DNA of 64,000 bases from an uncultured Anaerolineae bacterium. GTDB taxonomy: Bacteria > Chloroflexota > Anaerolineae > Anaerolineales > Villigracilaceae. A program made the position numbers and the translations under genes. The stretch's first letter is position 1. Each line of letters starts with the position of its first letter. Below the pieces are notes generated by a model. That model made no database searches, was not told the origin of the DNA, and saw nothing but the letters and a program-made list of their open reading frames with translations. The DNA lies in NCBI GenBank assembly GCA_903838415.1, contig CAILYI010000195.1, forward strand, positions 29,238-93,237, read 5' to 3'. Positions 1 to 7,484 of the stretch are shown here, one piece after another.

Positions 1-528
1 CACAAAACGCGCAAGAAACCTGCCAAGCCGGTTGAAACTTTCACCGGCAAGATCCTGCAGCCCTCCGATTACATCGACCAGCCGATTACCACCGAAGATT
101 ACGCCAGCATCCTGCTGCACTACGAAAACGGCGTGCGCGGCAGTGTGAACGTGGCGCAGATTTGTTCGGGGCGCAAAAACCGCCTGTTCTTTGAGATCAG
201 CGGCTCGAAATCGTCGCTGGCCTGGGACGGCGAACGGCCCAACGAGTTGTGGATCGGCCATCGCACCGCCCCCAATCAGATGCTGATCAAAGATCCATCG
301 CTGCTTTCGCCCGAGGCGCGCGAAACCGCTTCCTATCCCGGCGGCCATGCCGAAGGTTTCCCCGATACCTTCAAGCAGCTTTACACCAAAGTCTACCGCT
401 ACATTTTCGCGGGCGACTACACCAAAAAGCCCGATTTCCCCACCTTTGCCGATGGTCACTATGAGATGGTGCTGTGCGAAGCCATCGAAAAGAGCGCCAA
501 AGAAAAGGCGTGGGTCAAGGTTGGATAA
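1..528 (+). CDS. Gfo/Idh/MocA family oxidoreductase, C-terminal part
   Basis: The window opens inside this gene; the frame is open from base 1 to the stop at 526-528, leaving the last 175 residues. They match the C-terminal alpha/beta substrate-binding domain of Gfo/Idh/MocA NAD(P)-dependent dehydrogenases of sugars or inositols: [15 protein letters not shown], then [19 protein letters not shown], the conserved [11 protein letters not shown] and the closing [12 protein letters not shown]. The Rossmann NAD-binding domain and the catalytic lysine motif would lie upstream and cannot be seen. A sugar isomerase/epimerase follows after 17 bases and a ROK kinase after that, so the three probably form one carbohydrate catabolic operon. 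The family is clear; the substrate is unknown. Confidence 0.85.
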   Translation, partial: HKTRKKPAKPVETFTGKILQPSDYIDQPITTEDYASILLHYENGVRGSVNVAQICSGRKNRLFFEISGSKSSLAWDGERPNELWIGHRTAPNQMLIKDPSLLSPEARETASYPGGHAEGFPDTFKQLYTKVYRYIFAGDYTKKPDFPTFADGHYEMVLCEAIEKSAKEKAWVKVG

Positions 529-545
529 AACAAGGAGATGCACCT

Positions 546-1460
546 ATGAAACTTGGATTTTTAACCGCCGCATTGCCCGATAGCAGCCTCGAACAGGCCG
601 CCAAATGGGGCGCCGAAAGCGGCTTTCAGGCCATTGAAATCGCCTGCTGGCCGCGCGAAAAAGCCACCCGCCGCTATGCGGGCGTCACTCATATTGACGT
701 CGCCACGCTGGATAAAGCCGGGGCCGCCGAAACCCGCAAAATGTTGGATGGCTACGGGCTGACAGTTTCCTCGCTGGCCTATTATCCCAACCCGCTCCAC
801 CCGGATGCCGACCACCGCGAAATGGTCATCGGCCACCTGAAAAAGGTCATCGAAGCCGCCGCGCTGCTCGAAGTTCCGGTGGTGGGCACTTTCGTCGGCA
901 AGGACAAGAACAAAACCGTCCCGCAGAACTTCGAAGACTATGCCAAGATCTGGCCGCCGATTGTCAAATTTGCCAAAGAGCGCGGCATCAAGATCGCTAT
1001 CGAAAACTGCCCGATGATTTTCTCGCTCGACGAGTGGCCCGGCGGCAACAACCTGGCCTCCACCCCGGCCATCTGGCGCAAAATGTGGGAAATCATCCCC
1101 GACGACAACTTTGGGCTGAACCTCGACCCCTCGCACCTCATCCTGCAGATGATTGACTATGAGCGCGTTGTGCGCGAGTTCGGCAGCAAGATTTTCCACG
1201 TCCACGCCAAAGACCTGCACATCGACCACGAAGGTCTCTATAACAACGGAGTGCTTTCGCAGGGCATGGGCTGGCAGATTCCGCGCCTGCCCGGTTTGGG
1301 CGACATGAACTGGCCCAAATTCTTCGCCGCCCTGACCGCCGCCCGCTATGATTATGTCGTCAGCATCGAGCACGAAGATCGCGTCTACGAAGGTGACGAA
1401 GAACTTGTCAAGCGCGGCTTCTATCTTTCGCGCGATATCCTGAAACCCTTTATTCACTAA
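546..1460 (+). CDS. Sugar phosphate isomerase/epimerase (xylose isomerase-like TIM barrel)
   Basis: This 304-residue protein has the AP-endonuclease-2/xylose-isomerase-like TIM barrel found in IolE-, Hyi- and DTE-type enzymes, which isomerise, epimerise or dehydrate sugars and inositol derivatives with a divalent metal. Candidate metal ligands fall in the usual strands: Glu153 (IAIENCP), Asp194 with His197 (LNLDPSHL), His218/His220 (FHVHAKD) and a Glu in VSIEHED near the C-terminus. The ATG at 546 was chosen because AAGGAGAT lies about 8 bases upstream and the protein then starts MKLGFLTA, as in relatives; an in-frame start at 474 would overlap the preceding gene. It sits between a Gfo/Idh/MocA oxidoreductase and a ROK kinase. 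The exact substrate cannot be read from sequence. Confidence 0.85.
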   Translation: MKLGFLTAALPDSSLEQAAKWGAESGFQAIEIACWPREKATRRYAGVTHIDVATLDKAGAAETRKMLDGYGLTVSSLAYYPNPLHPDADHREMVIGHLKKVIEAAALLEVPVVGTFVGKDKNKTVPQNFEDYAKIWPPIVKFAKERGIKIAIENCPMIFSLDEWPGGNNLASTPAIWRKMWEIIPDDNFGLNLDPSHLILQMIDYERVVREFGSKIFHVHAKDLHIDHEGLYNNGVLSQGMGWQIPRLPGLGDMNWPKFFAALTAARYDYVVSIEHEDRVYEGDEELVKRGFYLSRDILKPFIH

Positions 1461-1502
1461 TTCCGGTAGCAACGACCGGTTTTCACTTCTCTCTCCTTCC
1501 AC

Positions 1503-1527
1503 CCCTTCTCCGGCTGCCGGAGAAGGG
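1503..1527. repeat. Perfect 11-bp stem-loop ahead of the ROK kinase
   Basis: CCCTTCTCCGG at 1503-1513 and CCGGAGAAGGG at 1517-1527 pair perfectly around a CTG loop. The right arm ends just before the AAGG that would serve as ribosome binding site for the next gene. It could be an intercistronic RNA structure that tunes translation or stability, or a copy of a dispersed palindrome. No T-run follows, so it is not a classical terminator. Confidence 0.6.
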
Positions 1528-1541
1528 CAAGGTATGTGGAC

Positions 1542-2522
1542 ATGAAACGATACATTGGCTGTGACCTCGGCGGCACCAACCTGCGTGCTGCCATTATCGA
1601 TGTGGAAACCGGCAGCGTGCTGCACCAGTCCAGCGTTCCCACGCTGGCGCGCGAAGGCCATGAGGCTGTCATGCGGCGCATGGCGGACCTGTTCCTGCAA
1701 GTGATCCAATCTGCCGGGCTGCAAAAGGAAGACATCGGTGGAATTGGCATCGGTGCCCCCGGCGTGCTCGACCTCGAACGGGGGGAGACGCTTTTCCTGC
1801 CAAACCTGCCTGGAACCTGGCCGCACGTTCCGTTGGCGGCGACCATCCTGCAGCTGACGGGTCTCCCGACCGTGCTGCTGAACGATGTGCGTTCCATCAC
1901 CTTTGGCGAGTGGTGTTTCGGCGCCGGGCGTGGTGTGGATACGGTGGCCGTCTTTGCCATCGGTACCGGCATCGGCGGTGGATTGGTCGTCAACGGGCAG
2001 CTCCATCTTGGGATTGGCGGTACCGGCGGCGAACTGGGACACATGGTCATTAATTACAACGGCCCGCGCTGTGGCTGTGGCAATTTCGGCTGTCTTGAAA
2101 CCTATGCTTCCGGCCCGGCCATTGCGGCGATGGGGATGAAGGCCGTGGCCCAGGGGCTGACCACCAAAATCGGCGAATTGTGCGAGTATGACTTAAACCG
2201 TATCACGCCCGAGCTGATCGCCAAAGCTGCCGCGAGCGGTGATGAGATTGCCTGTGATATTTACGAAAAAGCCGGGTTTTATCTCGGAGTGGCCGCTTCC
2301 AGCATTTGCGCAGCCGTCGGCCCGCGCCGCATTATCCTGGCCGGGGGCGTGGCCCACGCCGGGAAGCTGCTGTTCGATCCCATGGAACGCACCATGCGGG
2401 CGCGCGTTCACGTCATGCCGGTTGAGCAGGTCGAAATTGTCCCCGCGCTGTTGGGTGGCAATGCCGGGGTGATTGGTGCGGCCTGTTGGGCGGAGCAATC
2501 GGCCTTGAACAATGCCGGGTGA
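1542..2522 (+). CDS. ROK family sugar kinase
   Basis: A 326-residue ROK (Repressor, ORF, Kinase) protein without an N-terminal helix-turn-helix, so a kinase rather than a repressor; the family phosphorylates glucose and related hexoses with ATP in the cytoplasm. Visible motifs are the N-terminal phosphate loop CDLGGTNLR, GIGAPGVLD, the region with the catalytic Asp (LLNDVRS), the second phosphate motif AIGTGIGGGL, and the zinc signature GHMVINYNGPRCGCGNFGC with its His and three Cys. ATG 1542 is preferred over GTG 1536 because of spacing to AAGG at 1529-1532. It is the last gene of the left plus-strand sugar operon. Glucokinase or N-acyl-mannosamine kinase type activity are both possible. Confidence 0.88.
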   Translation: MKRYIGCDLGGTNLRAAIIDVETGSVLHQSSVPTLAREGHEAVMRRMADLFLQVIQSAGLQKEDIGGIGIGAPGVLDLERGETLFLPNLPGTWPHVPLAATILQLTGLPTVLLNDVRSITFGEWCFGAGRGVDTVAVFAIGTGIGGGLVVNGQLHLGIGGTGGELGHMVINYNGPRCGCGNFGCLETYASGPAIAAMGMKAVAQGLTTKIGELCEYDLNRITPELIAKAAASGDEIACDIYEKAGFYLGVAASSICAAVGPRRIILAGGVAHAGKLLFDPMERTMRARVHVMPVEQVEIVPALLGGNAGVIGAACWAEQSALNNAG

Positions 2523-2572
2523 TTGTTCTTTCCCACCGAACTGACTCCCGAAAAATTCCTTGATGCTTCATC

Positions 2573-2595
2573 ACGAACCCGTTTACCGGGTTCGT
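2573..2595 (+). terminator. Candidate terminator after the ROK kinase operon
   Basis: CGAACCCG (2574-2581) pairs with CGGGTTCG (2587-2594) around TTTAC, extended by one A-T pair, 50 bases after the kinase stop codon. The tail TCTGATTCC is only moderately T-rich, so it may be an inefficient intrinsic terminator. Confidence 0.4.
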
Positions 2596-2754
2596 CTGAT
2601 TCCTGGGCCTTTCGGGGTGCGGATTGACTTGCTGGGTGCGGGGGAGTTTGCACAGGGTCAGGATGTTACAAGCCAGGCGGCTGGCGGGTCACGCGGCTTG
2701 ATGGACAAATGGACAGGCTAATTTCATCCGTCGAGCTGGCTCGATTAGAAAAAG

Positions 2755-2784
2755 CTCGGCGAGCTTTTAAATTAGCTCGCCGAG
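2755..2784. repeat. Perfect 11-bp inverted repeat
   Basis: CTCGGCGAGCT at 2755-2765 is the exact reverse complement of AGCTCGCCGAG at 2774-2784, with an AT-rich 8-base loop. It lies inside a larger imperfect inverted repeat spanning about 2690-2805, which could fold into a long cruciform or RNA hairpin. Confidence 0.7.
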
Positions 2785-2826
2785 ATATTATTCATCAAGC
2801 CGCTTGTTGACGGAATTAAGCCAGTT

Positions 2827-2862
2827 AAAACAAAACTTTAGCGGCTGATTGGGCCGCTAAAG
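2827..2862 (-). terminator. Intrinsic terminator for the minus-strand acyl-CoA operon
   Basis: Read on the minus strand, CTTTAGCGGC pairs perfectly with GCCGCTAAAG around a 7-base loop and is followed at once by TTTTGTTTT. This is a textbook rho-independent terminator. It lies about 220 bases beyond the stop of the CoA-transferase beta gene, the last gene of that operon. On the plus strand there is no T-run directly after the stem. Confidence 0.75.
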
Positions 2863-3081
2863 CCAGGGAAGTTTTTCATGTTGTCGCAGGTTGTTCTGGT
2901 CACCTGCCGGGGCGGCGGTCTTCCGCTACGTCTCGTTATGAACCGCAAAGCCCGCAAAGAGCGTGAAGGTTTTTAATTCAGGCACGACAAAGCATCACGT
3001 CTGGCAAAAACTGCGTATTTCCTGACTGTTGAACAGAAAATCTGTCAGTGTGGAAGTTAGCACAGACTCTAAAAGATTTTC

Positions 3082-3939
3082 TTAGCGCACCTTGGCGGCC
3101 TTCGTGGTTCGTTCAAAGCCAGGGTTGTCTGGTGGATGCTTGGCCTGGGATGCGGGTAACTTTCCCAGCACCAGCCCGGTGGGGTCGATCTCGCGCAAAA
3201 TGCGCTGCTCGGTGATTGACGGGGGCTCAGTGACCGGTATTTCATCCGGGATCAGGATTTCGAAATCGCTGTTGGACTGTACCTCGTCCACCGTGACGCC
3301 CGGATGCAGGCTGAGCAGCGTCAGGCGTTTGGATTGCTCGTCGAAGCCATAAACGCCCAATTGAGTGATGACGCGATACGGGCCGCAACCGGCGGGAAGT
3401 CCGGCGGCTTCGCGCGCCCCGTTACCGGTCAGCCAGCCGGGGGTGGTCAGGAATTCCAGCTTTTTCATAAAGGTACGCTGGCTCTGGTTGCGCATGATAT
3501 ACAGCGTGCGCCAGCAAAGTGACCCGAGATCGTTGGCGCCGCCCGAGCCGGGCAGGCGCACCTTGGGCTGCTCCCAATCGCCGATGACGGTCGTGTTCAG
3601 GTTGCCGTAGGTATCCATGGCGGCCGCGCCCAGGAAGGCGTAATCGACAAATCCGGCCTGCGCGGCTGACATGACATCGTGCATCGAGGAAGCCGCCATG
3701 GCGCGGTAAAAGGTGCGCGAGTCGCCCACCGAGATGGGCAGCACCGGCACCTGCGGGCCGATGCCACCGGCCTCGAAAATGATCAAAATATTGGGCGCGT
3801 GGGTGCGCTGGGCCAGCATGGTGGAAATCATCGGCAGGCCGGTGCCCACAAAGACCGCCTTATTATCTTCCAACAGGCGCGAAGCCACGCACGCCAGGAG
3901 TTCCGATAAACTGTAATTGCTCGATTGAGATTGGCTCAT
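3082..3939 (-). CDS. CoA-transferase, beta subunit (glutaconate CoA-transferase/IpdB type)
   Basis: This 285-residue protein is the second subunit of a class I CoA-transferase of the glutaconate CoA-transferase B/IpdB group, which moves CoA between carboxylic acids or, in IpdAB, opens a steroid ring. VFVGTGLPMIS, IIFEAGGIGPQ (with the Glu position typical of the catalytic residue), GFVDYAFLGAAAMD and VRLPGSGGANDLGS are visible. ATG 3939 was chosen because a GGAG lies 8 bases upstream; a GTG at 3957 overlapping the alpha stop as GTGA is an alternative. It directly follows the alpha subunit. The C-terminal tail after about residue 265 is poorly conserved, and its last residues (TTKAAKVR) are encoded by DNA resembling an intergenic repeat. 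Confidence 0.82.
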   Translation of the reverse strand: MSQSQSSNYSLSELLACVASRLLEDNKAVFVGTGLPMISTMLAQRTHAPNILIIFEAGGIGPQVPVLPISVGDSRTFYRAMAASSMHDVMSAAQAGFVDYAFLGAAAMDTYGNLNTTVIGDWEQPKVRLPGSGGANDLGSLCWRTLYIMRNQSQRTFMKKLEFLTTPGWLTGNGAREAAGLPAGCGPYRVITQLGVYGFDEQSKRLTLLSLHPGVTVDEVQSNSDFEILIPDEIPVTEPPSITEQRILREIDPTGLVLGKLPASQAKHPPDNPGFERTTKAAKVR

Positions 3940-3953
3940 GGGGAAAACTCCGA

Positions 3954-4973
3954 TCACGATTCTGAGTCTGGCAGGGGGGCGCGCAAATTTTCCACTTGCT
4001 TGAGCTGGGACATGGTTCTCAAGCCGCCAACTTTCTCGAGATATTCTTCAAAGTCAGCCACGCCGAAGACATATTTCTCGAAATATTGCTGCGCTCCCTC
4101 GACAGTTTTTGCCAGAGTCAACCACTCGCGGATGTGTTTTTCGTCAAAATAGTATTGGTACGGCATCAGGCTGGGATGCGCGCCGTAGGGCACTTCGCAG
4201 ACAGCGTCCACCACATAAAACGGGATGGCGGTCCGGTCGGGTTCGCGGCGGATTTCGTCGTTGTCGATGATTTCCTCGGTCGTGATGATCACCCGCCGGG
4301 CGGCGCGGGCCAGTTCAAAGTCCTCCACCAGGATGCCGTCAATTTGGGCGTTGCCGTACTGGTCGCAGCGCGGCACATGGAAGAGCGCCACATCCGGGTA
4401 AGCCGCCGGGACCAGCGTCACGGGCTTGCCGCTCCAGGGATCGCGGATCTGCTTGGCGGAGCTTTTCTCAAAAGTATCGGTCCCGGCCAGGTTGCGGGTC
4501 GGGATGAAAGGGATGCCCATCATCCCGGCCAGAAAGCGCCACTGATAGCCGCCGTTGGAGATTTCAGCCGCCACCTTGACCTGTCCGCTTTCGACGGCGC
4601 GCCGCCCGGCCGGGGACAGCCCGCGCAGTTCGTGCCCGAAGGAATAGGCGCATTCGACCTTGCTGACGCAGCCCGCGCCAATCAGCAAGTCGATATCGTG
4701 GACGGCGGTTTTTCCCGCCATGACCAGATCGCGGCGGCGCTGCCGGATGATTTCATAGACAATCGACATCGGTACGCGCACATGCCCAAAGCCGCCAATC
4801 GCCATGTAATCTCCATCGCGCACAAAGCGCTTGACGGCTTGCTGGACACTCATGCGCTTGTCGATCAACCCGCGCGATTTGTTCTCACGCACCCAGGCGC
4901 GATTATCGTCCGGGTCATGCCAGCCGATCAGTTCGCCTTTGCCTTCTGCCAGTATCTCAATCGTCTTTGCCAT
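3954..4973 (-). CDS. CoA-transferase, alpha subunit (glutaconate CoA-transferase/IpdA type)
   Basis: A 339-residue class I CoA-transferase alpha subunit. The features are DKRMSVQQAVKRFVRDGDYMAIGGFG near residues 38-63, HDIDLLIGAGCVSKVECAYS, the FIPTRNLAGTDTFEKSS segment and DVALFHVPRCDQYGNAQIDG, all typical of GctA/IpdA-like subunits. With the adjacent beta subunit it would form a hetero-oligomeric cytoplasmic enzyme activating an organic acid by CoA exchange, or an IpdAB-like hydrolase. The gene lies 12 bases after the beta-keto acid cleavage enzyme and overlaps or abuts the beta subunit gene, so the three are co-transcribed. The acid substrate is not predictable. Confidence 0.82.
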   Translation of the reverse strand: MAKTIEILAEGKGELIGWHDPDDNRAWVRENKSRGLIDKRMSVQQAVKRFVRDGDYMAIGGFGHVRVPMSIVYEIIRQRRRDLVMAGKTAVHDIDLLIGAGCVSKVECAYSFGHELRGLSPAGRRAVESGQVKVAAEISNGGYQWRFLAGMMGIPFIPTRNLAGTDTFEKSSAKQIRDPWSGKPVTLVPAAYPDVALFHVPRCDQYGNAQIDGILVEDFELARAARRVIITTEEIIDNDEIRREPDRTAIPFYVVDAVCEVPYGAHPSLMPYQYYFDEKHIREWLTLAKTVEGAQQYFEKYVFGVADFEEYLEKVGGLRTMSQLKQVENLRAPLPDSES

Positions 4974-4985
4974 GTTGCTCCTTGT

Positions 4986-5849
4986 CTACTTTTTTCTCAG
5001 CCCCATGATTTCGCGCGCTTCGTCCGGCGTGGCTGGTTCGCGGCCGTTGATCTGCGCCACGCGCACGGCCCATTCCACCAGCTCGGCGTTGCCGCGGGCC
5101 AGTTCTCCGTTCGGGATGCGGGCGTTATCCTCTAGCCCGACGCGCATGTGTCCGCCCATTAGGCAGGACTGCATAATGGACGAGAATTCGTCGCGCCCGA
5201 CGCCGCAGGTGGTGAAATTGGATTTCGGCGGCAGGGCATGTACCAGCGCGACAAAGGATTCGGGCCGGAAGCGCTGTCCGCCCGCCACACTCCAGACGAA
5301 GTTGAAATTCATCGGCTCTGAGAAAATGCCCTGTTTCATCAGCAACAGGATGTTATCCAGCCCGCCGAAGTCATAGACTTCGATCTCGGGCTTGACGCTG
5401 TTGCTTTCCATTGCAATCGCAAAATCGCGGATCACGGTGAAGCTGTTGTCAAAGATATAGTCGACGATGATTTTACCGGTTTTGCGATCCGCTGCGGCGA
5501 AATTCATGGAATTGGTGTTGAGCGAGGCCATTTCGGGCTTGATCGCCACAATCTGGGCGATGCGCTGCTCGGGCGTTTTCCCCATCCCCACCGCGGAAGT
5601 CAGGTTGATGATGACTTGCGGGCATTTCTGCTGGATGGCGTCGTACGTGGCGCGGATGCGCTCGATTTCGTGCGTGGGTGTGCCGTCGTCCAGCCGGGCG
5701 TGGATGTGCACCATCGCGGCCCCGGCCTGGTAGGCCTGCAACGCTTCCTCCGCAAACTCAGCAGGGGTGTAGGGCACCGCGGGGTTTTGCTGGCGGTAGG
5801 TTCCCGAGCCGGATAACGCTGCTGTGATGATGACCTTGTCATTCGCCAT
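4986..5849 (-). CDS. Beta-keto acid cleavage enzyme (BKACE/Kce family, DUF849)
   Basis: A 287-residue member of the BKACE family. These zinc enzymes condense a beta-keto acid with acetyl-CoA to give acetoacetate and a new acyl-CoA; the founding member cleaves 3-keto-5-aminohexanoate in lysine fermentation. The zinc ligands sit in MVHIHAR (two His near residues 46-48); VIITAALSG at the N-terminus and FEP/NFNFVWSVAGGQ, FTTCGVGRDEF and GGHMRVGLEDN toward the C-terminus are family hallmarks. ATG 5849 is preceded by GAGGTG 4 bases away, and the gene overlaps the upstream DUF35 gene by 11 bases. With the CoA-transferase downstream it suggests a route that turns a free keto acid into acyl-CoA plus acetoacetate. 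The keto acid side chain is unknown. Confidence 0.85.
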   Translation of the reverse strand: MANDKVIITAALSGSGTYRQQNPAVPYTPAEFAEEALQAYQAGAAMVHIHARLDDGTPTHEIERIRATYDAIQQKCPQVIINLTSAVGMGKTPEQRIAQIVAIKPEMASLNTNSMNFAAADRKTGKIIVDYIFDNSFTVIRDFAIAMESNSVKPEIEVYDFGGLDNILLLMKQGIFSEPMNFNFVWSVAGGQRFRPESFVALVHALPPKSNFTTCGVGRDEFSSIMQSCLMGGHMRVGLEDNARIPNGELARGNAELVEWAVRVAQINGREPATPDEAREIMGLRKK

Positions 5850-6324
5850 GCTGCACCTCGATGATCTCAAAATGACGGATATCCTGAATGTTCCCTTGCA
5901 TCTCTGCCGCGGGTTTGAAGACCGCCCGCACGCGCATGCCAACCTTGATGCGGGTTTCATCGGTCTCGTTGATGATGTGCGAGAAGATGTTATCGGCGCC
6001 ATCCAGCTGGATGTAGCCGTAGGTGTACGGAACCGGGCGCTCGAGGCCGGTGGCTGGATCAATGAACGGGTAGTTGACAATCGTAAAGGCGATGATCGTG
6101 CCGGTCGGCGGGAGCGGCACCAGTTCGTCCAGTTCGCGGAAGCAGGGTCCGCACACACGCCGCGGCGGGATGCGCACCTTGCCGCACTGCGGACAGCGAA
6201 TCCCGACGAAACGCTGGTTGGCGCGGATTTCCTGAAAGAACTTGCTGCCATAAATCCCAATTGACCATTCGTAGGGCATGCCCACGTCAGGAGAAGTCAT
6301 CGTCAAAAGTTCGGGGGCGCTCAT
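5839..6324 (-). CDS. DUF35 zinc-ribbon/OB-fold protein (thiolase partner)
   Basis: A 161-residue DUF35 protein: an N-terminal helix, a rubredoxin-like zinc ribbon with Cys44, Cys47, Cys58 and Cys61 (CPQCGK then CGPC), and an OB-fold that contacts acyl-CoA. In known systems (ChsH2-Ltp2 aldolase, BbsA-BbsB, archaeal thiolase/HMG-CoA synthase) such proteins form stable complexes with thiolase-fold enzymes and place the CoA substrate. ATG 6324 overlaps the stop of the upstream thiolase-like gene as ATGA, so the two are translationally coupled. It is one of five DUF35 genes in the window and would serve the Cys-lacking thiolase pair at 6321-8623. Confidence 0.85.
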   Translation of the reverse strand: MSAPELLTMTSPDVGMPYEWSIGIYGSKFFQEIRANQRFVGIRCPQCGKVRIPPRRVCGPCFRELDELVPLPPTGTIIAFTIVNYPFIDPATGLERPVPYTYGYIQLDGADNIFSHIINETDETRIKVGMRVRAVFKPAAEMQGNIQDIRHFEIIEVQHGE

Positions 6325-7484
6325 GCAGGTTTCTCCTTCCCCAAAATAACCACGTCCGACCACCAGCAGCCGCCAAAGCCGGTCGCCAGCGCGGTTTTGA
6401 CTTCCGGCACCTGGCGCGCGCCGCCTTTGCCCATCACCTGGATGGCGGCCTCGGCCACGCGCAGCAACGCCGTCGCGCCGATGCAGTTGGTGGACATCAC
6501 TCCGCCCGACGGGTTGACAGGAATTTTCCCGCCCATGTCGGTGTGACCGTTCCAGATAAACTGCGGGCCCTGGCCGGGGCCGCAAAAGCCCAGGGATTCG
6601 ATCCATTTCAGCCCGGCGTAGGAATAGGGCAGGTACAACTCGGCCACGTCGAAATCCTCGGCGGGATTCTTGATTCCGGCGGCGGCGTAGGCTTCCCGCG
6701 CGGCGCGCTCAAGCGACTCCAGCCCGGTGCGCTGGTCGACATCCCCGAACCAGGAGTGAGTGTGTCGCACGGCGGTGGCCTTGATCCAGGCCGGGCGCGG
6801 CGCGAGTTTTTCGGCCACGCCCTCGGCGGCGAAGACAACCGCCGCGGCGCCATCGGTGCGCGGGCAGATGTCGCCCAGTTTGATGGGATACGCCAGCATG
6901 GGCGAATCCAGGATCTCGTCCAGGGTGAGCGGGCGGCCGTGCATGTGGGCGTAGGGGTTGTTTTGGGCGTGGGTACGTTCGCGCAGCGCCACGCGGGCGG
7001 CGTCCCTTTGGGTGGCGCCGTATTTTTCCATGTAGGCGGAGGCCTCGGTCGCCAGGCTGGGGATCGCCCCGGAGTACGAGTAGCGGTCCCAGATCGGGTC
7101 GGAGCACGTGACAATCGCGCCGGTGGTGTCGCTTTCCGAGTTCTTTTCCCAGCCGATCGCCAGCACTCTGTCAAACATGCCCGAAGCGACGTGATAATAG
7201 GCGGCGATGGCTACCGATGTGCCGGTGGTGCCGCCGGTAGTGACCTTCATGATCGGTTTCATCACGCCGCCCGAGCCTTCCACGCTCCAGGTGTCGACCG
7301 AGTTGATCGCTTCAAAGTGATCCATGTTGCCGATCACGATGGCGTCAATGTCTCGCATGGTCAACTCGCAATCGGCCAGGGCGCGCTGCACGGCTTCATG
7401 GATCATTTCACGGCCGTTGACGTCGCGTCGCTGGCTGCGGTGGTGCGTCTGGCCGGTTCCGATGATTGCAACTCGTCTCGCCAT
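6321..7484 (-). CDS. Thiolase-fold protein lacking the nucleophilic Cys (type A)
   Basis: A 387-residue thiolase-superfamily protein of the SCP2/archaeal type. RVAIIGTGQT begins the fold, ERTHAQNNPYAHMHG and RTDGAAAVVFA lie in the middle and NPSGGVMSTNCIGA near the C-terminus. The segment that should hold the acyl-accepting Cys reads VTTGGTTGT, with Gly85 in its place, and the usual C-terminal GHP is replaced by TNC. Ordinary thiolysis therefore looks impossible; an aldolase or retro-aldolase role, as in the Ltp2-ChsH2 complex, is a reasonable inference. Start ATG 7484 overlaps the stop of the preceding thiolase-like gene (TAATG), and the stop overlaps the DUF35 start. Probably one subunit of a heteromer with the type B protein at 7484-8623. 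Confidence 0.8.
   Translation of the reverse strand: MARRVAIIGTGQTHHRSQRRDVNGREMIHEAVQRALADCELTMRDIDAIVIGNMDHFEAINSVDTWSVEGSGGVMKPIMKVTTGGTTGTSVAIAAYYHVASGMFDRVLAIGWEKNSESDTTGAIVTCSDPIWDRYSYSGAIPSLATEASAYMEKYGATQRDAARVALRERTHAQNNPYAHMHGRPLTLDEILDSPMLAYPIKLGDICPRTDGAAAVVFAAEGVAEKLAPRPAWIKATAVRHTHSWFGDVDQRTGLESLERAAREAYAAAGIKNPAEDFDVAELYLPYSYAGLKWIESLGFCGPGQGPQFIWNGHTDMGGKIPVNPSGGVMSTNCIGATALLRVAEAAIQVMGKGGARQVPEVKTALATGFGGCWWSDVVILGKEKPA

Larger units (their letters stand above)
2596..3081. other. Gene-free stretch between convergent operons
   Basis: I see no convincing gene here. The stretch holds nested inverted repeats: GCGGCTTGATG near 2692 answers CATCAAGCCGC near 2793, flanking an 11-bp hairpin (2755-2784), followed by a 10-bp hairpin that works as a minus-strand terminator (2836-2862). 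The right part (2941-2976) carries text such as CCGCAAAGCCCGCAAAGAG that resembles degenerate dispersed intergenic repeats. It separates the plus-strand sugar operon from the minus-strand acyl-CoA cluster. Confidence 0.6.

Noticed and set aside
561..2042. Long minus-strand open frame (493 codons) opposite the isomerase and ROK genes
   Set aside because: It crosses two clear plus-strand genes and their intergenic hairpin, with no protein-like motif or ribosome binding site.
3939..3957. GTG 3957 as the start of the CoA-transferase beta subunit
   Set aside because: It would overlap the alpha stop (GTGA), but the ATG at 3939 has a well-spaced GGAG; kept as an alternative only.
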